Shown here one piece after another: positions 1 through 6,155 of a DNA stretch of 6,984 nucleotides (position 1 is the first letter of the stretch; each line of letters opens with the position of its first letter). The translations under genes were made by a program, and so were the position numbers. The DNA comes from Candidatus Equihabitans merdae (lineage in GTDB: Bacteria > Bacillota > Clostridia > Lachnospirales > Lachnospiraceae). The notes under the pieces were generated by a model. That model was not told the DNA's origin. It searched no databases and worked only from the letters and a program-made list of their open reading frames with translations. The DNA is taken from contig JAGHUB010000093.1 in assembly GCA_018065025.1 (NCBI GenBank), positions 1 through 6,984 of the forward strand. The letters run 5' to 3'.

Positions 1-75
1 CTCAAAGAAGAAGCTCGCCGCAAAGCTCAGGCAGAACGAGAAGCCAGAAGACTTCAGGCAGAGCAGGAACAGTAA
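1..75 (+). CDS. 3' end of an upstream gene, charged C-terminal tail (possibly peptidyl-tRNA hydrolase)
   Basis: Twenty-four codons are open from the window edge to a TAA at 73-75. They encode a strongly charged, helix-prone tail rich in Lys, Arg, Glu, Ala and Gln (it begins LKEEARRKAQ and ends AEQEQ). There is no domain to identify it. In many Firmicutes the gene directly before mfd is pth (peptidyl-tRNA hydrolase), so that is the best guess, but it rests on gene order alone; a highly charged extension is not part of the core Pth fold. The stop is in the same frame as mfd and only 9 nt before its ATG, so the two genes are probably co-transcribed. Coding status is fairly likely; function is unproven. 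Confidence 0.6.
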   Translation, partial: LKEEARRKAQAEREARRLQAEQEQ

Positions 76-84
76 CAGGTAATC

Positions 85-3000
85 ATGCAGACATATATCA
101 AACCACTGGAAGAACTATCTGAATATCAGGCAGTACGAGACGCCCTGGGAAAACAGGGCGTTATCTCTGTGACCGGATGTATCGAAGCCCAGCGGGCACA
201 TCTGGCTTACGGCCTGTCCTATGACAGCCCCCAGACCGTTATCGTTACGGAAAATGATCTGGCTGCCCGTTCTTTCTATGAGAACTATCGTTTCTACGAG
301 CCAAAAGCCTGTCTGTATTCCGCCAAGGACCTGCTTTTCTTCGAAGCCGATATTTCAGGAAATGTTTTAGAGCGTCAGCGCATCCGTGCACTGGAACGTG
401 TCACATTGGGACATGGAACCACTGTCATCGTACCGGCACAGGCTTTGATGGACTATATCACAGCAAGAGAATCCTTCGAGAAGCAGATACTGGAATTCAC
501 TGAAGACCAGGAAACAGATCTGGCTTTGGTCATTCATAAACTGGGAGAAATGGGCTATGAGCGCTATGCAGCCGTTGAGATGCCCGGCCAGTTTGCGGTC
601 CGTGGTGACATTCTGGACATCTGGAACATCACATCAGATCTTCCTTATCGACTGGAATTCTTCGGTGATGATCTGGAATCCCTACGTCAGTTCGATGCAG
701 AGACACAGCGTTCTGTAAAGTCTCTGAAGAAGGCTTTGATCTATCCGGCCCATGACAGCACCGGCACTAAAAGAACTCCCTTCATGGATTGGTTTGACAA
801 AAAGAAGACTCTTTTCATCCTGTCAGAACCCAACCGTATCGGCGCTGCCCTGGAAGCCGTTGAACTGGAATTCTCCGAAAGTGTAAAGCGTCGTCTGGAA
901 CAGGGAGACTTCGATAAGAGCCAGATTCCCCAGGTACTCAGCACAGAAGATATTCTGGGACGTCTGGAGAAAAGTCGCTGCGTCACCCTGTCTGCATTAG
1001 ATGTTCAGCGGAAGTATTTCACACCAAGAGAAACCTACGGCATGTCTGTACAGGCCGTTAATACCTATAATAATAGCTTCGAATTCCTGGTTCATGACCT
1101 GGAACGCTATCATAAGCGGGGCTACAAAGTCCTGCTGATCTCAGGTTCACATACCAGAGCCCGCCGCCTGGCTGATGATCTGGAACAGTACGGTCTTCAT
1201 GCTTTCTATTCCGAAGATAAGGATCATGTGCTTCAAAGCGGTGAGATCATGGTTCAATATGGTCATGCCAGCCGTGGCTTTGAGTATCCCCTGACCAAGT
1301 TCGTCCTGATCTCTGAAAGTGACATTTTCGGAGAAAAGAAGAAAAAGAAGAAACGAAAGAAAGCCAAATATTCCGGTGAGAAGATCGCCGGATTCTCTGA
1401 ACTTTCTGTAGGGGACTACGTGGTTCACGAGAATTATGGTCTAGGCATTTACCGTGGTATCGAGAAAATGACGGTGTCTGGTGCCCAGAAGGATTACATT
1501 AAACTGGAGTATAAAGGAAGCAACCTTTATATTCTGGCTACTCAGCTGGATGTGCTGCAGAAATACAGCGGTGCCGATGGTCATGCCCCCCGTCTTAATA
1601 AGATCGGCGGAAATGAATGGCAGAACACAAAGGCCAAGGTCAAGAAGGCCGTCAGTGGTGTAGCTGCCAATCTGGTGAAGTTATACGCTGCCAGACAGGC
1701 TGGTCAGGGCTACCGTTGTCAGAGCGATACTCCCTGGCAGAGAGAGTTTGAAGAACTCTTTCCATATGAAGAAACCGACGATCAGCTGTCTGCCATCGAA
1801 GACGTCAAACGAGACATGGAAAGCGGCAAGATCATGGACCGTCTGGTTTGTGGTGATGTAGGCTACGGCAAGACAGAGATTGCCCTTCGCGCAGCCTTCA
1901 AGGCTGTTCAGGAAGATCGTCAGGTCGTGGTTCTGGTACCCACCACCATCCTGGCCCAGCAGCATTACAATACATTTTCCCAGAGAATGCGTGACTTCCC
2001 GGTCCGTGTGGATCTTATGAGCCGCTTCCGTTCCACAGCTCAGCAGAATAAAACCATCGCTGACCTGAAGGAAGGTAAGGTGGATATTGTTATTGGTACT
2101 CACCGCCTTCTGTCCAAGGATATTTCATTCAAGAATCTGGGCCTTCTCATCGTGGATGAAGAGCAGCGTTTCGGTGTTACCCATAAGGAACGTATCAAGG
2201 AAATGCGCCAGAACGTGGACGTCCTTACTTTGACGGCCACCCCCATTCCCAGAACCCTTCACATGAGCCTGATCGGTATCCGTGATATGTCAGTTCTGGA
2301 AGAACCGCCTCAGGACCGTGTGCCTATCCAGACCTATGTCCTGGAATACAATGAAGAACTGGTTCGTGAAGCTATTTGCCGTGAGCTGAACCGTCATGGC
2401 CAGGTCTATTATGTTTATAACCGGGTCCGTGACATCGCCGATGTCTGTCGCCGTATCCAGAATATGGTACCGGAAGCCAATGTGGCTTATGCAGATGGGC
2501 AGATGGCAGAGCATGAATTAGAAAATATCATGGTTGATTTCATTAATGGTGAAATCGATGTTCTGGTCACCACAACCATTATTGAGACCGGCCTGGATAT
2601 AGCCAACGTCAATACCATGATCATTCAGGATGCCGATCGCATGGGCTTGTCCCAGCTCTATCAGCTGCGAGGACGTATCGGTCGTTCCAACCGCACGGCT
2701 TATGCTTATCTGATGTATCGCCGTGACAAAGTCCTGAAGGAAGTGGCAGAGAAGAGACTGGCAGCTATTCGAGAGTTTACGGAGCTGGGATCCGGTATCA
2801 AGATCGCCATGAGAGACCTGGAGATTCGCGGTGCCGGCAACCTGCTGGGGGCTGAACAGCACGGCCATATGGAAGCTGTCGGATACGATCTCTACTGCAA
2901 GATGCTGTCGGAAGCTGTTCGTATCGCCAAGGGTGAGAATGAGCAGGAATCCTACGAAACTCTGGTAGATCTGAACGTCAACGCCTTTATTCCGGATAAG

Positions 3001-3399
3001 TATATTCCGGATGGTTTCCAGAAGATGGATGTTTATAAGCGCATCGCCCTGATCGAAAATGACAATGACTACGAGGATATGTCCGATGAGCTGATGGACC
3101 GCTTTGGAGAATTGCCTAAGAGCGTAAAGAATCTGCTTAGCATAGCCCGGATCAAGGCCTATGCCCATGCCGCTTCTATGACAGAAATTAAGGAGATGCC
3201 TTCCGAGATCCGACTGAATGTGCTGCCTAAACCGGCATTTGATGCCGGCAAGCTGCCTTCACTTCTGGCCAAATGGAAAGGAGCTTTCTCCTTCCACGTT
3301 TACAGCGGTCAGCCCTGCTTCTTATATAAGGGACCCCGCACAGAAAAAGAGATGCTGGCAAATCTTCTGGCATTTTGCAAGGCACTTGCCCAATGTTAA
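85..3399 (+). CDS. mfd: Transcription-repair coupling factor Mfd
   Basis: Mfd is an ATP-driven DNA translocase that removes RNA polymerase stalled at lesions and recruits UvrA for nucleotide excision repair in the cytoplasm. The 1104-residue product is slightly shorter than the usual roughly 1150-1180. Residues about 1-330 form the UvrB-like N-terminal region. A Lys/Arg-rich linker (418-427) leads to the RNA-polymerase-interacting CarD-like domain (about 437-500, VGDYVVHENYGLGIYRG). The RecG-like motor follows, with Walker A GDVGYGKT (590-597), Walker B DEEQ (691-694), TATPIPRT (717-724) and motif VI QLRGRIGRS (860-868). The TRG region is at about 897-927 (DLEIRGAGNLLG), and the C-terminal TRCF domain (about 965-1100) contains FIPDKYIPDG. 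The ATG at 85 is the first start after an in-frame TAA at 73-75, so the protein cannot extend further upstream. Its ribosome site is weak (AGGT at 77-80), which fits coupling to the preceding gene. All motor motifs are intact. Confidence 0.98.
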   Translation: MQTYIKPLEELSEYQAVRDALGKQGVISVTGCIEAQRAHLAYGLSYDSPQTVIVTENDLAARSFYENYRFYEPKACLYSAKDLLFFEADISGNVLERQRIRALERVTLGHGTTVIVPAQALMDYITARESFEKQILEFTEDQETDLALVIHKLGEMGYERYAAVEMPGQFAVRGDILDIWNITSDLPYRLEFFGDDLESLRQFDAETQRSVKSLKKALIYPAHDSTGTKRTPFMDWFDKKKTLFILSEPNRIGAALEAVELEFSESVKRRLEQGDFDKSQIPQVLSTEDILGRLEKSRCVTLSALDVQRKYFTPRETYGMSVQAVNTYNNSFEFLVHDLERYHKRGYKVLLISGSHTRARRLADDLEQYGLHAFYSEDKDHVLQSGEIMVQYGHASRGFEYPLTKFVLISESDIFGEKKKKKKRKKAKYSGEKIAGFSELSVGDYVVHENYGLGIYRGIEKMTVSGAQKDYIKLEYKGSNLYILATQLDVLQKYSGADGHAPRLNKIGGNEWQNTKAKVKKAVSGVAANLVKLYAARQAGQGYRCQSDTPWQREFEELFPYEETDDQLSAIEDVKRDMESGKIMDRLVCGDVGYGKTEIALRAAFKAVQEDRQVVVLVPTTILAQQHYNTFSQRMRDFPVRVDLMSRFRSTAQQNKTIADLKEGKVDIVIGTHRLLSKDISFKNLGLLIVDEEQRFGVTHKERIKEMRQNVDVLTLTATPIPRTLHMSLIGIRDMSVLEEPPQDRVPIQTYVLEYNEELVREAICRELNRHGQVYYVYNRVRDIADVCRRIQNMVPEANVAYADGQMAEHELENIMVDFINGEIDVLVTTTIIETGLDIANVNTMIIQDADRMGLSQLYQLRGRIGRSNRTAYAYLMYRRDKVLKEVAEKRLAAIREFTELGSGIKIAMRDLEIRGAGNLLGAEQHGHMEAVGYDLYCKMLSEAVRIAKGENEQESYETLVDLNVNAFIPDKYIPDGFQKMDVYKRIALIENDNDYEDMSDELMDRFGELPKSVKNLLSIARIKAYAHAASMTEIKEMPSEIRLNVLPKPAFDAGKLPSLLAKWKGAFSFHVYSGQPCFLYKGPRTEKEMLANLLAFCKALAQC

Positions 3400-3414
3400 G
3401 AAAAAGTCTATAAT
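3386..3414 (+). promoter_or_regulatory. Probable sigma-A promoter overlapping the end of mfd
   Basis: A perfect -10 hexamer TATAAT is at 3409-3414. Exactly 17 nt upstream is a partial -35, TTGCCC (3386-3391, four of six matches to TTGACA). The -35 lies inside the last codons of mfd and the -10 just after its stop. Transcription would start near 3421 and give a leader of about 34 nt before the lipoprotein gene. This would let the foldase, metal regulator, tyrS and GTPase be expressed independently of mfd. It is predicted from sequence only. Confidence 0.65.
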
Positions 3415-3439
3415 GTTTTGCCGAGAATACGAATTAAAC

Positions 3440-3445
3440 AGGAGG
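3440..3445 (+). promoter_or_regulatory. Shine-Dalgarno site that fixes the lipoprotein start
   Basis: AGGAGG lies 9 nt before the ATG at 3455. The open frame extends upstream to 3218 inside mfd, but only this ATG has a strong ribosome site and begins directly with a lipoprotein signal peptide, so it is chosen as the start. Confidence 0.9.
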
Positions 3446-3454
3446 TTTAATCAT

Positions 3455-4516
3455 ATGAGTTTATTTAAGAAAGTTGCTGCTGTAGGTGTTGCAGCCGTTA
3501 TGGGTCTTGGTCTTCTGGCCGGTTGTGGTCAGGGCATTCCCGGCAGCAAAGCTGTTTCAACTGTCAACGGTGAAGCTATTTCTCTTGGTTCATTAGCTTT
3601 CTATACCAGATATCAGCAGGCTGAGATGTCCCAGTGGATGACTATGATGGGTTCCGGCAGCGGTATGTATGATCAGGAATTCGATGCTGAATCCGGTATG
3701 ACATACGGCGATGAGATGCGTAACACTGCTTTGACAGAGCTGGAAGATTATACTCTGGTTCGCCAGCATGCCGAAGAGATGGGCGTTGCTCTCACAGATG
3801 AAGACAAGGCTGAGATCGAACAGGTCGCTGATGCTTATGTCACCAAGAACGGTGATGATGTTCTCAAGTCAGTAGGTGCCTCTAAGGCAGACGTTATCAA
3901 TGTCCTTAACCTGCTGAAGACTCAGAGCCTGATGCTTGAGCCTATAGCTGCTGATGTTGATACTGAAGTCAGCGAGGAAGAAGCTGCTCAGACATCTGTT
4001 ACTCTGGTAACTCTTCGTTACAATGGTACAAATGGCGTAACAAAGGAAGAGGCCGAAGCTGCCGCCGAAGAGATTCTGGACAAGCTCAAAGCTGAGAAGA
4101 ATCCGGCAACTGCCGATATGGAAGCTATCGCTGACAGCGTCATGGAAAATGCCGCTACATCTGTCTTCCACTTCTCAACCAATGACAACAGCGACAGCAC
4201 TCTGAATGCTGCCGTTATGGAAGCCATTGATGGTCTTGGTGAAGGCGAAATTGCTGACAAGGTTATCCAAGGCGAAGACAACGAGTGTCTCTATATCGTT
4301 CGTGTTGATTCTTTCAATGATCCGGAAGCTACAGCCTCCAAGATGGAAAGCATCGCCAATGAACGTAAGGCTGCTAACCTTGAAGAAACTGTTGCTGCCT
4401 GGAGAGAAGAAAGCACCATCACTCGCGATGAAAAGGTTCTGGCTAAACTGAAAGTTACCGATGAATCCAGCTACGTTTTTGCAGTTGAAGAACCGACTGA
4501 AAGCACTGCGGAGTAA
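3455..4516 (+). CDS. PrsA/SurA-like foldase lipoprotein with degenerate parvulin region
   Basis: The product is a 353-residue exported lipoprotein, probably helping secreted proteins fold outside the membrane. The N-terminus is a classic type II signal: MSLFKK, a hydrophobic stretch, then the lipobox LAGC with the lipidated cysteine at 24. Residues about 33-58 (AVSTVNGEAISLGSLAFY) match the opening of SurA/PrsA N-terminal chaperone domains, and the following 100 residues are mostly helical. A segment at about 181-287 has the layout of a parvulin peptidyl-prolyl isomerase domain (EEILDKLKAEK, then LGEGEIADKVIQ, then CLYIVRVDS). It lacks the usual opening His-Ile-Leu motif and a clear Gly-rich Leu-Gly-Phe loop, so isomerase activity is doubtful. 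A helical region and an acidic Ser/Thr/Glu-rich tail close the protein. A parvulin-type lipoprotein after mfd is a common clostridial arrangement. The family call is firm at the level of SurA_N-like lipoprotein; prsA as a symbol would be too specific. Confidence 0.85.
   Translation: MSLFKKVAAVGVAAVMGLGLLAGCGQGIPGSKAVSTVNGEAISLGSLAFYTRYQQAEMSQWMTMMGSGSGMYDQEFDAESGMTYGDEMRNTALTELEDYTLVRQHAEEMGVALTDEDKAEIEQVADAYVTKNGDDVLKSVGASKADVINVLNLLKTQSLMLEPIAADVDTEVSEEEAAQTSVTLVTLRYNGTNGVTKEEAEAAAEEILDKLKAEKNPATADMEAIADSVMENAATSVFHFSTNDNSDSTLNAAVMEAIDGLGEGEIADKVIQGEDNECLYIVRVDSFNDPEATASKMESIANERKAANLEETVAAWREESTITRDEKVLAKLKVTDESSYVFAVEEPTESTAE
4510..4513 (+). promoter_or_regulatory. Ribosome site of the CsoR-type gene inside the foldase gene
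   Basis: GGAG sits in the last sense codons of the lipoprotein gene, 6 nt before the ATG at 4520. The lipoprotein stop codon lies between the two, an arrangement that suggests translational coupling. Confidence 0.6.
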
Positions 4517-4519
4517 TTT

Positions 4520-4867
4520 ATGAGCGTACACACTCACGTTGATGCAGAAGGGCATGTCTATAGTCATGACCACGAAGACAGTACCCATCTGCATAACCAC
4601 GGCCATGTTCATACCAATACCAAGCAGGTGCTGAATCGTTTGAGCAGGGCTATCGGCCATCTGGAATCTGTTCGCCGTATGGTAGAAGACGGACGGGATT
4701 GCGCAGATGTGGTTATCCAGTTAGCGGCTGTTAAGTCTGCCATCAACAATGTCACTAAGCTGATCCTCACCGATCATATTGAACATTGTCTGGTGGATGC
4801 CGTTAATTCAGGCGATGAGGAATCCCTGAAGAAACTGGAAGAAGCCATCAATAAATTCGTCAAGTAA
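4520..4867 (+). CDS. CsoR/RcnR-family metal-sensing repressor with His-rich N-terminus
   Basis: This 115-residue protein is a DUF156 (CsoR/RcnR) all-helical DNA-binding regulator. Such proteins repress metal-efflux or metal-handling genes and release DNA when metal binds. Residues 35-115 form the family core (VLNRLSRAIGHLESVRRMVEDGRDC and onward). The putative metal ligands are Cys61, His86 and Cys90. Their spacing (25 then 4) is the same as Cys36/His61/Cys65 of M. tuberculosis CsoR, the Cu(I)-sensing pattern. The first 31 residues contain ten histidines in His-X or His-X-His spacing, beyond the core fold, which could bind Ni, Zn or Cu or feed the sensor site. The gene starts 3 nt after the foldase stop. 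A His-rich GTPase of the metal-chaperone type lies one gene downstream. No CsoR-type GC-rich palindromic operator was recognised nearby, so the regulated target is unknown. Family assignment is firm; the metal is inferred. Confidence 0.92.
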   Translation: MSVHTHVDAEGHVYSHDHEDSTHLHNHGHVHTNTKQVLNRLSRAIGHLESVRRMVEDGRDCADVVIQLAAVKSAINNVTKLILTDHIEHCLVDAVNSGDEESLKKLEEAINKFVK

Positions 4868-4906
4868 AAGCATTTTATTTCAGAATACAAAGGAAGATTA
4901 TTAATC

Positions 4907-6145
4907 ATGGGAATCTATGAAGAACTGGTAGAACGAGGCTTGATTGCTCAGGTTACCGATGAAGAAAAAATCAGAAATCTTGTAAATAATGGCGAAGCCA
5001 CTTTCTATATCGGTTTCGACCCCACAGCCGACAGCCTTCATGTCGGTCACTTCATGGCTCTTTGTCTGATGAAGCGTCTGCAGGAAGCCGGCAATAAGCC
5101 CATCGCCCTGATTGGTGGTGGTACAGCTATGGTCGGCGATCCTTCAGGTCGTTCTGATATGCGTAAGATGATGACCAAAGAAACCATCCAGTACAATGGT
5201 GAATGCTTCAAGAAGCAGATGGAACGTTTCATCGACTTCTCTGAAGGCAAGGCTTTGATGGTCAACAATGCTGACTGGCTGCTGGACCTCAACTATGTTG
5301 AAGTTCTCCGTGAAGTAGGTCCTTATTTCTCAGTTAACAACATGCTGAGAGCCGAATGCTACAAGCAGCGCATGAAACAGGGCTTAAGTTTCCTGGAATT
5401 CAACTATATGATCATGCAGAGCTATGACTTCTATATGCTCTATCAGAAGTATGGCTGCAACCTTCAGTTCGGTGGCGATGACCAGTGGAGCAACATGCTG
5501 GGCGGCCGTGAACTGATCCGTCGTAAGCTTGGCCTGGAAGAACAGGATGCCAAGGCTCAGTCCATGACCATCACCCTGCTTCTTAACTCAGAAGGTAAGA
5601 AGATGGGTAAGACAGCTAATGGTGCTGTCTGGCTGGATCCCAACAAGACCACACCTTTCGAATTCTTCCAGTATTGGAGAAATGTTGATGATGCCGACGT
5701 TATGAAGTGTCTGCGCATGCTGACATTCCTGTCCCTGGACGAAATCAAAGCCATGGATGAATGGGAAGACAGCCGCATCAACGAAAAGAAAGAAGTTTTG
5801 GCTTATGAGCTGACTTCTCTTGTTCACGGTAAGGCAGAAGCTGATAAGGCCAGAGAAACATCCCATGCACTGTTTGCCGGTGGCGGCAGTGATGAAAATA
5901 TGCCCACCACAACCATCGCAGCTGATGAAGTTCCTGCCGAGGGTATGGGTGCTATGGCTCTTCTGGTTCGCTGCGGACTTTGCTCCAGCAATGGCGAAGC
6001 CAGACGTCTGATCCAGCAGGGCGGCGTAGCCTTCGATGGTGAAAAGGTATCCAGCATTGACGTTAAAGTGACAGCTGACCAGCTGACAAATGGCGTGAAG
6101 ATCAAGAAGGGTAAGAAAGTCTTCCACCGTGCTGTAATTGGTTAA
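4907..6145 (+). CDS. tyrS: Tyrosyl-tRNA synthetase TyrS
   Basis: TyrS charges tRNA-Tyr with tyrosine in two ATP-dependent steps in the cytoplasm and works as a dimer. The 412-residue protein is a full-length class I enzyme. Residues 1-about 230 hold the Rossmann catalytic core with YIGFDPTADSLHVGH (34-48), where HVGH is the HIGH motif. The tyrosine pocket residues Tyr34, Asp78, Tyr167, Gln171 and Asp174 are present, and FGGDDQW is at 188-194. KMGKT (232-236) is the KMSKS-loop variant, like the KFGKT of Bacillus-type TyrS. A tRNA-binding S4 domain fills about 347-410 (LLVRCGLCSSNGEARRLI). N-terminal numbering matches Geobacillus TyrRS, which supports the start at 4907; an AAAGGAAG ribosome site lies about 10 nt upstream. 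Only 39 nt separate it from the regulator gene, and no terminator or T-box leader fits there, so it probably depends on upstream transcription. Confidence 0.98.
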   Translation: MGIYEELVERGLIAQVTDEEKIRNLVNNGEATFYIGFDPTADSLHVGHFMALCLMKRLQEAGNKPIALIGGGTAMVGDPSGRSDMRKMMTKETIQYNGECFKKQMERFIDFSEGKALMVNNADWLLDLNYVEVLREVGPYFSVNNMLRAECYKQRMKQGLSFLEFNYMIMQSYDFYMLYQKYGCNLQFGGDDQWSNMLGGRELIRRKLGLEEQDAKAQSMTITLLLNSEGKKMGKTANGAVWLDPNKTTPFEFFQYWRNVDDADVMKCLRMLTFLSLDEIKAMDEWEDSRINEKKEVLAYELTSLVHGKAEADKARETSHALFAGGGSDENMPTTTIAADEVPAEGMGAMALLVRCGLCSSNGEARRLIQQGGVAFDGEKVSSIDVKVTADQLTNGVKIKKGKKVFHRAVIG

Positions 6146-6150
6146 GGAGG
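6144..6150 (+). promoter_or_regulatory. Ribosome site of the GTPase gene overlapping the tyrS stop
   Basis: AAGGAGG shares its first two bases with the TAA of tyrS (6143-6145) and lies 5 nt before the ATG at 6156. The strong match and the overlap fix the GTPase start and imply co-translation with tyrS on one transcript. Confidence 0.85.
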
Positions 6151-6155
6151 ATATT

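Noticed and set aside
1333..1365. A-rich stretch encoding a Lys/Arg-rich run in Mfd
   Set aside because: A basic linker before the polymerase-interacting domain also occurs in other Firmicute Mfd proteins, and the frame is intact through it.
2518..3168. Antisense open frame of about 216 codons inside mfd
   Set aside because: It lies wholly under conserved Mfd motor and TRG sequence and has no domain or ribosome site of note.
3218..3454. Upstream extension of the lipoprotein open frame into mfd
   Set aside because: It overlaps the end of mfd, has no ribosome site and would bury the signal peptide; the ATG at 3455 has AGGAGG and an immediate lipobox leader.
4868..4906. Possible terminator or separate tyrS promoter
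   Set aside because: No inverted repeat with a T-run and no paired -35/-10 hexamers at acceptable spacing could be found in this short AT-rich gap.
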